64,000 nt of DNA, taken from NCBI GenBank assembly GCA_020848905.1, contig JADLHG010000027.1, positions 1-64,000 of the forward strand, written 5' to 3'. The DNA comes from Deltaproteobacteria bacterium (lineage in GTDB: Bacteria > Myxococcota_A > Polyangia > GCA-2747355 > JADLHG01). The position numbers and the translations under genes were made by a program. The notes under the pieces are model-generated. The model saw nothing but the letters and a program-made list of their open reading frames with translations, searched no databases and was not told the origin of the DNA. Shown here one piece after another: positions 33,070-42,495 of the stretch; the stretch's first letter is position 1, and the number at the start of each line of letters is the position of its first letter.

Positions 33070-34449
33070 ATGAGCGAGCGGATTCTCTTCGCCGACGACG
33101 ATCTGACCGGGCGAGAGCTCAGCATCTTCAACCTGACCGAGGCGGGCTACGCGGTGGACGCGGCGCCGGACGGCAAGCAAGCCCTCTCGCTCTTTTCGCC
33201 CGAACGGCACCACCTCGTCATCACCGACCTCCGCATGCCGAAGCTCTCGGGGATGGAGCTCGTCGCCGAGGTGAGGCGCCAGGCCCCGGAGGTACCGATC
33301 ATCGTCATCACCGCCCACGGCAGCGTCGAAGCCGCCGTCGAGGCCATGCAGGCCGGCGCGTACGACTTCCTACAAAAACCCTTCGGCCGGGACGAGCTCT
33401 TGCTCGCGGCCAGCCGAGCGCTCGAGCGGCGGCGCCTGGGCATCGAGGTCCGGGCGCTGCGCCTCCGGGCAGCCGGCATCGAGCGCGAGATCGTTGCCGT
33501 CTCCGAGCCCATGCAAGGGCTGCTGCGCACGGTGGACCGGGTGGCGCGAAGCGAGGCCTCGGTGCTCATCACCGGGGAGAGCGGAACGGGAAAAGAGCTC
33601 GTCGCCCGGCGCATCCACAGCCGAAGTCCGCGCGCCGAGAAGCCTTTCGTGGCCGTAAACTGCGCCTCCATGCCGGCCGAGCTCCTCGAATCGGAGCTCT
33701 TCGGGCACGAGAAGGGCGCCTACACGGGAGCCGTGCGAGCCCGGGCGGGCCGCTTCCGCAAGGCCGAGGGCGGCACCTTGCTCCTCGACGAGATCGGCGA
33801 GATGTCCCCCGCCCTGCAGAGCAAGCTACTGCGCGCCCTGCAGGAACGGGTGATCGACGTGCTCGGTTCAGACCATCCGGTGCCCATCAACGTGCGCGTG
33901 GTGGCCGCGACCCACCAGGAGCTGCCCCGGCTCATCGAGACGGGGGCGTTCCGAGAGGACCTCTATTACCGACTCAACGTGGTGGAGCTGAACGTCCCGC
34001 CGCTCCGCAGTCGCCCGGAGGACGTCGAGCCTCTCGCCCGCCACTTCCTGCAACGCATCGCTCCCGACCGCGAGCTCCAGCTCTCCGATGAGCTGCTCCG
34101 CGCGCTTCGCCGCTACCCCTGGCCGGGCAACGTCCGTGAGCTCGAGAACGTCTGCGAGCGCCTGGTGATTCTCAGCGAGGACGAGCTGCGCACCATGGAC
34201 CTGCCGCCCGCGTTCGCCAGCAGCGCTGCCGCCTCGGCACACACCTCGCCCTCGCTCGAAGCGTGGCCGCCCTTTCCTCCGGAGGGAATTTCGCTCGTCG
34301 ACCTCGAACGACGCGTGATCGAACGTGCGCTGGACCTGAAGGGCGGCAACATCTCGCAGGCCGCCCAGTTCCTGCACATCCCCCGTCACATCCTCGTCTA
34401 CCGGCTCGAGAAATTCGGACTTCGCCGTGGAAAACCCGAGCGCCCGTAA
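33070..34449 (+). CDS. NtrC-family response regulator (sigma-54 activator)
   Basis: 459 residues. The receiver (1-115) has FADDD, phospho-acceptor Asp53 in ITDLRMP and LQKPFG. The AAA+ domain has GESGTGKE (Walker A), the sigma-54 contact loop GAYTGA, and GTLLLDEIGE (Walker B). The C-terminal Fis HTH reads GNISQAAQFLHIPRHILVYRL. It overlaps the sensor kinase gene by 23 bases. A -24/-12 promoter and a dyad lie just downstream of the kinase gene, ahead of the copper-type efflux operon, so this pair probably senses metal or envelope stress and activates that operon, like ZraSR. The leaderless-type start is ATG 33070. Confidence 0.9.
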   Translation: MSERILFADDDLTGRELSIFNLTEAGYAVDAAPDGKQALSLFSPERHHLVITDLRMPKLSGMELVAEVRRQAPEVPIIVITAHGSVEAAVEAMQAGAYDFLQKPFGRDELLLAASRALERRRLGIEVRALRLRAAGIEREIVAVSEPMQGLLRTVDRVARSEASVLITGESGTGKELVARRIHSRSPRAEKPFVAVNCASMPAELLESELFGHEKGAYTGAVRARAGRFRKAEGGTLLLDEIGEMSPALQSKLLRALQERVIDVLGSDHPVPINVRVVAATHQELPRLIETGAFREDLYYRLNVVELNVPPLRSRPEDVEPLARHFLQRIAPDRELQLSDELLRALRRYPWPGNVRELENVCERLVILSEDELRTMDLPPAFASSAAASAHTSPSLEAWPPFPPEGISLVDLERRVIERALDLKGGNISQAAQFLHIPRHILVYRLEKFGLRRGKPERP

Positions 34450-35590
34450 CGTGCCGACGGGGACCCGCCCTCCCCGCCGGGGACTCTTCTCTCCCGCTAT
34501 GCTGCTCGCCGCCTGGGTGCCGGCGGTCGTGATCACGGTCCTGCATTACCTTACCGGCGCAGAGCATCATGGGTTCCACGACATTCTTCGCCGGCTCTAC
34601 TACCTGCCCATCATCCTGGCCTCGTTCTCCTGTGGTCTGCGGGGCGGGCTGCTCGTGGCTACGTTGGTCACCGCGGCCTACAGCCCGCACGCCTTCACCC
34701 ACCTCGGTCACATGGACCCGGCGGCGCCCCTGGAGAAGAGCCTCGAGCTTCTGCTCTATCTGGTGGTGGGGGGGGTCACCGGCCGCCTCGTCGACCGGGA
34801 GCGCGCGCGGCAGCACGAGCTCGGTGAGGCGCTGAAGGAGCAGCAGCGGACCGCCGCAGAGCTCATCCGCGCGGGACGACTCGCAGCGCTCGGGGAGATG
34901 GTGTCGGCCATGGCGCACGAGATCAAGAACCCCCTTCACGCCCTCCGCGGCACCGCGGAGGTGGTGGACGCCGTGGTTCCCAAGGACGCGCCCCAGCACC
35001 GCCTCTGGGAGCTCCACCGGCAGGAGATCGATCGTCTGGAGAGCGTGGCCGTGCGCTTCCTCTCCTTCGCGCGCCCCTCGCCCCCCGAGCGTCGGTCGGT
35101 CGATCTCGCGCAGGTGGTCGAACGCGTGCGGACCCTCATCGCCCCACAGGCGCAGCGGGACCACGTGACCATCGAGGTGCCGGAGCGCACGGCCGACCCC
35201 GCGCAAACCGTCGCGGCCGACGAACAGCAACTGGTTCAGGTGCTGCTCAATATCTCGTTGAACGGCCTTCAGGCGATGGAGGCCGCTGCAGGAAGCCTGA
35301 GCTTCCAGCTGGCTCGGGAGCAACGACATCGGCAGGCCTTCGCCGTGATCCGCATCGAGAACACCGGACCGACGATCCCCGAGGCGAAACTGGAGCGCAT
35401 CTTCGATCCGTTCTTCACCACCAAGGAGAGCGGCTCCGGGCTCGGCCTTTCCATCGCCGCCCGCATCGTCGAGCAGCACGGCGGCCTGCTCGAGGTCGAG
35501 AACCTCCCGGCTGGACGCGGGGTCCGCTTCTCCGTGCTGCTGCCGGAGGGGACCTCGGCCGGCCCCACGACCCCGCAGCCAAGAGTCTAG
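34427..35590 (+). CDS. Membrane sensor histidine kinase partnered with the NtrC-type regulator
   Basis: 387 residues from GTG 34427. An N-terminal membrane domain has about four helices (MLLAAWVPAVVITVLHYL; LYYLPIILASFSCGLRGGLLVATLVTAAY cut by short loops; LELLLYLVVGGVTG), with His residues in and near the first loop (HHGFHD). It lacks a large periplasmic sensor domain. HisKA with SAMAHEIKNPLHAL and HATPase with LVQVLLNISLNGLQAM and GSGLGLSIAARIV follow. The 23-base overlap with the regulator gene ties the pair together. The ligand could be a metal bound by the membrane His cluster, but this is inference. Confidence 0.85.
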   Translation: MENPSARNVPTGTRPPRRGLFSPAMLLAAWVPAVVITVLHYLTGAEHHGFHDILRRLYYLPIILASFSCGLRGGLLVATLVTAAYSPHAFTHLGHMDPAAPLEKSLELLLYLVVGGVTGRLVDRERARQHELGEALKEQQRTAAELIRAGRLAALGEMVSAMAHEIKNPLHALRGTAEVVDAVVPKDAPQHRLWELHRQEIDRLESVAVRFLSFARPSPPERRSVDLAQVVERVRTLIAPQAQRDHVTIEVPERTADPAQTVAADEQQLVQVLLNISLNGLQAMEAAAGSLSFQLAREQRHRQAFAVIRIENTGPTIPEAKLERIFDPFFTTKESGSGLGLSIAARIVEQHGGLLEVENLPAGRGVRFSVLLPEGTSAGPTTPQPRV

Positions 35591-35654
35591 AACCCCGTCC
35601 TCCACCTCCGACGCCGCACGTCGTCTCGGGCCCCCCGGGGCGACCTTCGCCACT

Positions 35655-35675
35655 GTGTCGAAGACTATTCGTCAC
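35655..35675. promoter_or_regulatory. Dyad upstream of the efflux-operon sigma-54 promoter (candidate enhancer)
   Basis: The 21-base dyad has core TGTCGAAGACTATTCGTCA at 35656-35674, arms CGAA/TTCG extended by matching TG/CA ends. It lies 83 bases upstream of the -24 element, a usual distance for NtrC-type enhancer sites. Its AGACTATT core recurs twice just after cusA. Confidence 0.5.
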
Positions 35676-35757
35676 TCCGGCTTCTCGGGCATCCAGGGGT
35701 GACCACGGAAGCTTGAAGTTACTCGGCAAGCCGCTCCCATCGAGCGGAATCCGCTCT

Positions 35758-35773
35758 TGGCCGAACTCCTGCA
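35758..35773 (+). promoter_or_regulatory. Sigma-54 (-24/-12) promoter of the efflux operon
   Basis: TGGCCGAACTCCTGCA keeps the invariant GG and GC with the exact ten-base spacing and the flanking T and A. Eight to nine of the twelve defined positions match. The expected start is near 35784; the first gene starts at 35850. Confidence 0.5.
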
Positions 35774-35849
35774 ATGCCCTGCCGCAGTGAGCTTTCCTCG
35801 TCGTTCGCTTCGCACTGCCGGGCTGACCGGCGCACCGGAGGAGTCCGTC

Positions 35850-36239
35850 ATGGGTACCTCGAGCAAGCTCGTGGCCGTGTTCGTGGTGGGGGCGTGGATC
35901 GCCGTCGAAGGGTGTGCCGGCGACAGCCACGCGGAGGCGACGCGTTCGAAGCGCGCGGCCGCTCGGCCCCAGCGAGCCCAGGAGATCAAGCTCTCCGTCA
36001 CCTCCGCAGGCTTCGTCCCGGCGAAGGTGACCGTCACGGCGGGCAAGCCTGTCACGCTGGTCGTCACCCGCGAAGCGACGCGCACCTGCGCGACCCACAT
36101 CGTCATCAAGGACTTCGGCATCCACAAGCCCTTGCCGCTGAATCAGGCCGTGCGCGTCACCTTCACGCCGGCCCGGCCCGGGAGGATCCGGTACGCCTGC
36201 GCGATGGACATGATCGCCGGCGTGATCGTCGTGGAGTAG
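35850..36239 (+). CDS. Cupredoxin-domain protein of the copper efflux operon
   Basis: 129 residues. Signal peptide with a possible lipobox (VEGC). The rest is a cupredoxin fold: IKLSVTSAGFVPAKVTVTAG, VTLVVTREATRTCATHIVI and the C-terminal IRYACAMDMIAGVIVVE. His in CATH and Cys/Met in CAMDM are at the positions of copper ligands in the small cupredoxins found in metal-resistance loci (CGMxM variant). It probably binds periplasmic copper and hands it to the pump. Start ATG 35850 is supported by CCGGAGGAG. It is first gene after the -24/-12 promoter. Confidence 0.75.
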   Translation: MGTSSKLVAVFVVGAWIAVEGCAGDSHAEATRSKRAAARPQRAQEIKLSVTSAGFVPAKVTVTAGKPVTLVVTREATRTCATHIVIKDFGIHKPLPLNQAVRVTFTPARPGRIRYACAMDMIAGVIVVE

Positions 36240-36276
36240 GACCTCCGAGCGGGGGTTCAGCGGAACGGAGAGCGCG

Positions 36277-37731
36277 ATGATGGTCCACACGAGCACGACG
36301 CGCGCCGGGGCGCGGTCCCTCTCACTCGGGACTGCACTGCTCCTGCTGTTCGGGCGCGCCGCGCTCGCGGGAGAACCGGCCGTCGCGGGGGTGGGGCCCG
36401 CGCCGCTCGACGATCCCGTGCTCGCCGGCCTGGTCAAGGAAGCCCTCGAGAAGCGTCCGGAGCTGGCCCAGGCGCGAGCCACGATCCGGGCGGACCTCGC
36501 TCGAGCGCCCCAGGTGCGAGCCCTCCCCGACCCGGTCCTGACGCTGGGCATCCAGAACGATGGCTTCCGGAGGCTCCAGATCGGCGAGATGGAAACGAGC
36601 TACCTCACCGTCATGGCCTCCCAGACCTTCCCTTGGTACGGCAAGCGCGAGCTCCGGGGTGACGTGATCACTCTAGGAGTCCACCAGGCCGAATCAGATC
36701 TCCAGCGCGCGTGGCTGTCGATCCGAGCCGAGGTCGAGCGCGCGTACCTCGACCTCCTCTTGGGAAGAGCACAGCTCCAGCTGCTCACCAAGCTCGACGC
36801 GCTCTGGACGCAAGCCCAAGGGCTGGCGCGAGCCCGCTACGAGTCAGCCGATGGGGCGCAATCGGATATCCTCCGGGCCCAGCTCGAACGCAGCCGCCTC
36901 AGGCAGCGCCGCTGGGCGCTCGAGGCCGAGAATCGACGACGCCTGGCGGTCCTGAACCGGATGCGAGGGCAGCCCTTCCGCGCTCCCATAGCTACCAGCC
37001 AGTCGCTGGTCGACCTCCCCGATCCCACGCCCCCCAGCAAGACGGCTGCCTTCGAGGAAGCGGAGGCGCAGAGTCCCGAGCTCAAGAGATCGCGGCTCGC
37101 CGTGAAGCAGTCGGCGACGCTCGTCAAGCTCGCCCAGAAGGACTACTTCCCCGACCTGACCGTGACCGCGGGCGTGATGCCGCGCTGGGGGAAGTTCGAA
37201 CCGATGTGGCAGGCCGGCCTGGCCTTCTCCCTGCCGATCTGGGGCGGCAGCAAACAGGCGCGCGCCGTCGCGGAAAATCGCCTCCGGGAGGCGGCTGCCG
37301 CACATGGCGCCGAGGCCACCCGCCAGTTGCTCCGCCAGCGGGTCATGGAGCGCCTGACGCTGACCGAGGCCCTGATCGACACCAACCGCCTGTACCGCTC
37401 GGGGCTGCTCGTGCAGTCCGAGGCCACCGTGTCGAGCACGATGGCCCAGTATCGCGTGGGTCGCGTCACCTTCGCCTCGGTTCTGGAGGCCCTCGTCGGG
37501 TACGTCACCGACCTCAACGCGTTCTACGAGTCGATCGCCGCGATCCAGCGGGTCGAGATCGCCCGCCGCGAGGTGAGCCTGGACGCTCCGGTCGGTCCTG
37601 TGGCGAGCGGCATGAGCGGGTCTTCCGTGCCGGGCGCCGGCGTCATGGGCGGAAACGCGTCGGCCGGCCCCGGCGCACCGTCGCTGCAGCCGGCAGGCGC
37701 GACAGGCGCCACCTCCATGCCTCGGATGTAG
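36277..37731 (+). CDS. cusC: Outer-membrane efflux channel (TolC/CusC type)
   Basis: 484 residues. Signal peptide (LGTALLLLFGRAALA), then two OEP repeats with long helical stretches (LVKEALEKRPELAQARATIRAD; EEAEAQSPELKRSRLAVKQS) and beta segments (DLTVTAGVMPRW). It ends in a Gly/Ala/Ser/Met-rich tail (about 445-484) that is unusual for TolC proteins and could bind metal weakly. It is placed before the adaptor and pump genes. The gene symbol denotes the role in a Cus-type system, not a proven ortholog. Confidence 0.8.
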   Translation: MMVHTSTTRAGARSLSLGTALLLLFGRAALAGEPAVAGVGPAPLDDPVLAGLVKEALEKRPELAQARATIRADLARAPQVRALPDPVLTLGIQNDGFRRLQIGEMETSYLTVMASQTFPWYGKRELRGDVITLGVHQAESDLQRAWLSIRAEVERAYLDLLLGRAQLQLLTKLDALWTQAQGLARARYESADGAQSDILRAQLERSRLRQRRWALEAENRRRLAVLNRMRGQPFRAPIATSQSLVDLPDPTPPSKTAAFEEAEAQSPELKRSRLAVKQSATLVKLAQKDYFPDLTVTAGVMPRWGKFEPMWQAGLAFSLPIWGGSKQARAVAENRLREAAAAHGAEATRQLLRQRVMERLTLTEALIDTNRLYRSGLLVQSEATVSSTMAQYRVGRVTFASVLEALVGYVTDLNAFYESIAAIQRVEIARREVSLDAPVGPVASGMSGSSVPGAGVMGGNASAGPGAPSLQPAGATGATSMPRM

Positions 37732-37747
37732 CCGGAGGAGGACCAAC

Positions 37748-39199
37748 ATGGACCCGCACGCCATCACTCACGCGAGCTCGCCGCAAGAGTCCAGGCGGTT
37801 CCTCTGGCCCGCGGTGGGCCTCCTGCTGCTCGGAACCCTTCTCGGGGGGAGCGCGGTCTGGCTATGGATGCGCGAGGGCGGCGCCCCACGCGCTCCCACG
37901 GCTGCGCCCGCGGCGAAGCCTCTGTACCAGTGCCCCATGCACCCGTCGATCACCTCCGACCACCCGGGCGACTGCCCGATCTGCGGGATGAAGCTGGTCG
38001 AGGTGAGGCACGGCCCGTCCGCCCACGACGGAGCCACGCCGCCAGCAAGGCGCGCGATCCGCTTCTATCGATCGCCCATGGACCCCCGACAGACCTCGCC
38101 CACCCCGCGCAAGGACGAGATGGGGATGGACTACCTCCCGGTTTACGCCGACGAGGCCCAAGGGGCGGGAGCCCCACCCGTCCCGGGCCTCGCCCCCGTG
38201 ACGATCGACCCGGTGCGGCAGCAGCTCCTCGGCCTGCGCACGGCCCTCGTGACCCGCGGCTCCGTCGCGGAGAGCTGGCGCACCGTCGGACGCGTCCAGA
38301 TCGATCCGACCCGGGTGCGCAAGACCAACGTCAAGGTCGAGGGGTACATCGAACGCCTGTACGTCGATTTCGTCGGGCGGCGCGTCCGGAGGGGCGAGCC
38401 GCTGTTCTCGATCTACAGCCCCTCGCTGCTGGCCGCCGAGAACGAGTACCTCCTCGCCCTCGAGACCCAGGTGGCTCTCGCCAAGGGCGGCGCACGGACC
38501 CGCGACGGCGACACGCTGGTCGCGTCGGCGCGGCGAAAGCTCGAGCTGTGGGACGTGCCGCCGGGGGAGCTCGAGCGGCTCGAACGAACGCGAACGCCGT
38601 TGAGGGTGCTCACCTTCCTGTCCCCCATCTCGGGGGTGGTCACCGCCAAGAACGTGGTCCAGGGCGCGCGCGTCAATCCGGGCGACGCGCCCTTCGAGAT
38701 CACCGATCTCGGCGTGGTGTGGCTGATGGCCGACGCCTACGAGACGGACCTCTCCCGGGTGCGCGTCGGGATGCCGGCCACGCTGACCGTGCAGGCGTAC
38801 CCGGGCCGCACCTTCAAAGGTAAGGTCGCGTTCATCGATCCCCTTCTGGACCCCAAGACGCGTACGGCGAAGGTGCACATTCACCTCAGCAACGCGACGC
38901 GCACCCTCGCGCCGGAGATGTTCGGCGAGGTGGTGCTCGAAGGGACGAAGCGCGAGGGGCTGCGGATCCCCGCCGACGCCGTGGTGCGCTCGGGCACCCA
39001 GGACGTGGTGTTCATGGCTCTCGGCGACGGCAAGTTCGAGCCGCGTGTGGTCCAGCTCGCGGCGAAGCGCGGCGACCAGATCGAGGTGCTGAAGGGCCTC
39101 ACCGAGGGTGAGCAGATCGTCAGTCGCGCCAACTTCCTCGTGGACTCCGAGTCACAGCTCCGGTCCTCCCTCTCGGCGATTGGAGCGACGCGCCGATGA
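37748..39199 (+). CDS. cusB: Periplasmic adaptor (CusB type) with heavy-metal-binding domain
   Basis: 483 residues. One N-terminal transmembrane/signal anchor (LWPAVGLLLLGTLLGGSAVWLW) leads to a heavy-metal-binding domain with CPMHP and CPICGM (about 60-85). A degenerate second copy follows (SPMDP ... GMDYLPVY, about 108-135). Then come the lipoyl/barrel-sandwich and beta-barrel domains (KVEGYIERLYVDFVGRRVRRG; DLGVVWLMADAYETDLSRVRVG). Adaptors link the RND pump to the outer channel and CusB binds Cu(I)/Ag(I). GGAGGAGG precedes the ATG. It overlaps cusA by four bases (ATGA). Confidence 0.85.
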   Translation: MDPHAITHASSPQESRRFLWPAVGLLLLGTLLGGSAVWLWMREGGAPRAPTAAPAAKPLYQCPMHPSITSDHPGDCPICGMKLVEVRHGPSAHDGATPPARRAIRFYRSPMDPRQTSPTPRKDEMGMDYLPVYADEAQGAGAPPVPGLAPVTIDPVRQQLLGLRTALVTRGSVAESWRTVGRVQIDPTRVRKTNVKVEGYIERLYVDFVGRRVRRGEPLFSIYSPSLLAAENEYLLALETQVALAKGGARTRDGDTLVASARRKLELWDVPPGELERLERTRTPLRVLTFLSPISGVVTAKNVVQGARVNPGDAPFEITDLGVVWLMADAYETDLSRVRVGMPATLTVQAYPGRTFKGKVAFIDPLLDPKTRTAKVHIHLSNATRTLAPEMFGEVVLEGTKREGLRIPADAVVRSGTQDVVFMALGDGKFEPRVVQLAAKRGDQIEVLKGLTEGEQIVSRANFLVDSESQLRSSLSAIGATRR

Positions 39200-42100
39200 T
39201 CAAGCGGATCATTCGCTTCTCAGCCGAGAACAGATACCTCGTCATAGCCGGCACTCTGGTCACGCTGACGATCGCGTACTGGACGATGAGGAACATCCCT
39301 CTCGACGCGCTGCCCGACCTCTCCGACACCCAGGTGATCGTCTACTCGCGCTGGGACCGCAGCCCCGACCTCCTCGAGGATCAGGTGACCTATCCGATCA
39401 TCACCTCCCTCCTCGGGGCGCCCAAGGTCAAGGCCATCCGAGGCTTCTCGGACTTCGGCTTCAGCTACGTCTACGTCGTCTTCGAGGACGGCACGGACAT
39501 CTACTGGGCGCGCACCCGGGTCCTCGAGTACCTCTCCAAGATCACACCCCAGCTTCCTGCGGGGGTGAAGACGGAGCTCGGACCGGACGCCACCAGCGTG
39601 GGCTGGGTCTTTCAGTACGCGCTCGTCGATCGCTCAGGCAAGCACTCGAGTGACGAGCTGCGCAGCTATCAGGACTGGTTCCTGCGCTACGCAGTCCAGA
39701 GCGTGCCCGGGGTCGCCGAGGTGGCCACCGTCGGCGGTCAAGTGCGGCAGTACCAGATCACCGTCGACCCGGCGCGGCTCGCGGCCTACAAGCTCCCGCT
39801 CGACGTGGTGCTCGAGGCCGTCCGGCGAGGCAACCAGGACGTGGGCGGTCGACTGGTCGAGCTGGGCGGACGCGAGTACATGGTGCGCGGTCGCGGCTAC
39901 GTGAAGTCCATCTCGGATCTCGAGAAGCTGGTCCTCAGAACCGAGGACGGCACGCCGATCACCGTCACGGACGTCGCCACAGTGGCGCTGGGCCCCGAGA
40001 TGCGTCGCGGCCTCGCCGATTACAACGGGCAGGGCGACGTGGTCGGGGGCATCGTCGTGATGCGGCAGGGCGAGAACGCGCTCACGGTCATCGACCGCGT
40101 CAAGGCCAAGCTCGCGGAGCTCGAGCCCTCGCTGCCCGAGGGCGTCGAGGTGATCACGACCTACGACCGCTCCGACCTCATCGAGCGGGCCATCCACACC
40201 GTCAAGAGCAAGCTCATCGAGGAGATCCTGATCGTCTCGCTGATCATCTTGCTCTTTCTGTGGCACATCCCGTCGGCCACGGTCCCGATCCTCACCATCC
40301 CCATCAGCGTCGCTCTCGCCTTCATCCCCATGTACTTCATGGGGCTCAACGCTAACCTGATGTCCTTGGCCGGCATCGCGATCTCGATCGGCGTGCTCGT
40401 CGACGGGGCCATCGTCGAGGTCGAGAACGCCTACAACAAGATCCACCTCTGGCAGGCCGCGGGGAGGAAGGGCGACTTCCACCGGATACGTCTCGAGGCG
40501 CTCCTCGAGGTGGGTCCCTCGGTCTTCTTCTCGCTCCTGGTCATCGCCGTGGCCTTCATGCCGGTGTTCACTCTCGTGGATCAGGAAGGCAGGCTCTTCA
40601 AGCCGCTGGCTTACTCGAAGAACCTGGCCATGGCGATCGCCGCCCTGCTCGCGATCACGCTCGATCCAGCCATGCGCATGCTCTTTGCGCGCATCGATCC
40701 CTTTCGCTTCAAGCCGCGGCCGATCGCCTGGCTCGCCAGTCGGCTCTTCGTGGGCACCTACTTCTCCGAGGAGAAGCACCCCATCAGCCGGCTGCTCCAC
40801 CGCCTCTACGAGCGCCCGTGCCGCTTCGTTGTCCGACACGCTAAGGCCACGGTGCTGGTCAGCCTCGCGATGGTCGGAGGCACTCTGCCGGTCTACTTCA
40901 AGCTCGGCTCTGAGTTCATGCCGCCGCTGCGGGAGGGGTCGCTGCTCTACATGCCGTCGGCGGTCCAGCCCGGAATGTCGGTGGCCGAGGCGCAGAAGGC
41001 CCTGCAGGTCCAGGACAAGCTGCTCATGGCCTTTCCGGAGGTGAAGCGCGTCTTCGGCAAGGCCGGGCGCGCGAACACCCCGACCGACCCGGCGCCGTTC
41101 TCGATGATGGAGACCACGATCTTGCTCAGGCCCGAATCGCACTGGCGCGCGAAGCCGCGCTGGTACTCGAGCTGGGCGCCCGAGTGGCTCAGGACCGGGC
41201 TCCGCGCCTTCTGGCGGGACCGGATCAGCGAGGAGGAGTTGATCGCCGAGCTGGACGCGGCCCTGCGCCTCCCGGGCATCAGCAACGCCTGGACGATGCC
41301 GATCAAGGGGCGGCTCGACATGCTCTCGACCGGCATCCGGACTCCCGTGGGCATCAAGATCAGCGGCGCCGATCTGTCGGTGATTCAGCGGGTCGCGCTC
41401 GGCATCGAGGCCGCGGTGCAGAAGGTGCCCGAGACGCGCAGCGTCTATGCGGAGCGCGTCGCAGGTGGCTACTTCCTCGACTTCGTTCTCGACCGGGATC
41501 GGCTCGCGCGCCACGGCCTCTCCGTGGACGACGCGAACATGATGGTGATGACCGCGGTCGGCGGCGACAACCAGACCACGACCATCGAGGGACGCGAGCG
41601 TTACGGCGTAAGCGTTCGTTACGCGCGCGCCTTTCGCGAGGACGCCGAGGCCCTGAGGCGCGTGCTCCTGCCGCTTCCCGGCGGGAGGGGGCAGATACCG
41701 ATGAGCGAGATCGCGGAGGTACGGCTGGTCGAAGGTCCGTCGATGATTCGCGACGAGAACGGACTGCTCACGGGCTACGTCTACGTGGACTTCGACACCT
41801 CGAAGGTGGACATCGGCGGCTACGTCGAGCGCGCCAAGCAGGCCGTGGCCTCCGCAGTACGGCTGCCCGCCGGCACCTCGGTCTCCTGGAGCGGCCAGTA
41901 CGAGAACATGATGCGCGTGAAGGAGCGGCTCAAGCTGGTCCTTCCGCTGACGCTGGTGCTCATCTTCGCGCTGCTCTACATGAACACCAAGTCCAGCTTC
42001 AAGGCCGGGCTGGTGATGCTGGCCGTGCCCTTCTCGGCCGTGGGTGCGATCTGGCTCCTCTACGCGCTGGACTACAACGTCTCGATCGCGGTCTGGGTGG

Positions 42101-42495
42101 GGATGATCGCGCTCATGGGGCTCGACGCGGAGACCGGAGTGTTCATGTTGCTCTTTCTGGACCTCTCGCACGACGCGGCACGGGCCCGGGGTCAGCTCAA
42201 GACCACTGGCGACCTGGTCGAGGCCATCATCCATGGGGCGGTCAAGCGCGTACGCCCGAAGGCCATGACGGTCGCCGCGGCCTTCATCGGCCTGCTGCCC
42301 ATCATGTGGTCCACCGGCGCCGGGGCCGACCTGATGAAGCGCGTGGCGGCTCCCATGGTCGGTGGGCTGGTGACGTCGTTTCTGATGGAGCTGCTGGTCT
42401 ACCCGGCGGTCTACTACCTCTGGCGACGCAAGGAGGTGGTGGATGGTCCGCCGACGCCCCCGACGCCCCTCGACGAGGCTGCGACGTCCGGCTGA
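39196..42495 (+). CDS. cusA: Copper/silver RND efflux pump (CusA type)
   Basis: 1099 residues, the usual size for heavy-metal RND pumps. The N-terminal TM1 is followed by PLDALPDLSDTQVIVYSRW and DQVTYPIITSLLG, hallmark HME-RND sequences. Further motifs are NAWTMPIKGRLDMLSTGIR (CusA-like methionine-bearing region), FMPPLREGSLLYMPS, and the TM4 relay stretch GIAISIGVLVDGAIVEVENAY with charged residues. It expels Cu(I)/Ag(I) from periplasm or cytoplasm using proton motive force. It is the last gene of the operon; its stop codon lies inside an inverted repeat (42491-42534). Copper/silver rather than zinc/cobalt is favoured by the cupredoxin neighbour and the NAWTMPIK motif. Confidence 0.9.
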   Translation: MIKRIIRFSAENRYLVIAGTLVTLTIAYWTMRNIPLDALPDLSDTQVIVYSRWDRSPDLLEDQVTYPIITSLLGAPKVKAIRGFSDFGFSYVYVVFEDGTDIYWARTRVLEYLSKITPQLPAGVKTELGPDATSVGWVFQYALVDRSGKHSSDELRSYQDWFLRYAVQSVPGVAEVATVGGQVRQYQITVDPARLAAYKLPLDVVLEAVRRGNQDVGGRLVELGGREYMVRGRGYVKSISDLEKLVLRTEDGTPITVTDVATVALGPEMRRGLADYNGQGDVVGGIVVMRQGENALTVIDRVKAKLAELEPSLPEGVEVITTYDRSDLIERAIHTVKSKLIEEILIVSLIILLFLWHIPSATVPILTIPISVALAFIPMYFMGLNANLMSLAGIAISIGVLVDGAIVEVENAYNKIHLWQAAGRKGDFHRIRLEALLEVGPSVFFSLLVIAVAFMPVFTLVDQEGRLFKPLAYSKNLAMAIAALLAITLDPAMRMLFARIDPFRFKPRPIAWLASRLFVGTYFSEEKHPISRLLHRLYERPCRFVVRHAKATVLVSLAMVGGTLPVYFKLGSEFMPPLREGSLLYMPSAVQPGMSVAEAQKALQVQDKLLMAFPEVKRVFGKAGRANTPTDPAPFSMMETTILLRPESHWRAKPRWYSSWAPEWLRTGLRAFWRDRISEEELIAELDAALRLPGISNAWTMPIKGRLDMLSTGIRTPVGIKISGADLSVIQRVALGIEAAVQKVPETRSVYAERVAGGYFLDFVLDRDRLARHGLSVDDANMMVMTAVGGDNQTTTIEGRERYGVSVRYARAFREDAEALRRVLLPLPGGRGQIPMSEIAEVRLVEGPSMIRDENGLLTGYVYVDFDTSKVDIGGYVERAKQAVASAVRLPAGTSVSWSGQYENMMRVKERLKLVLPLTLVLIFALLYMNTKSSFKAGLVMLAVPFSAVGAIWLLYALDYNVSIAVWVGMIALMGLDAETGVFMLLFLDLSHDAARARGQLKTTGDLVEAIIHGAVKRVRPKAMTVAAAFIGLLPIMWSTGAGADLMKRVAAPMVGGLVTSFLMELLVYPAVYYLWRRKEVVDGPPTPPTPLDEAATSG

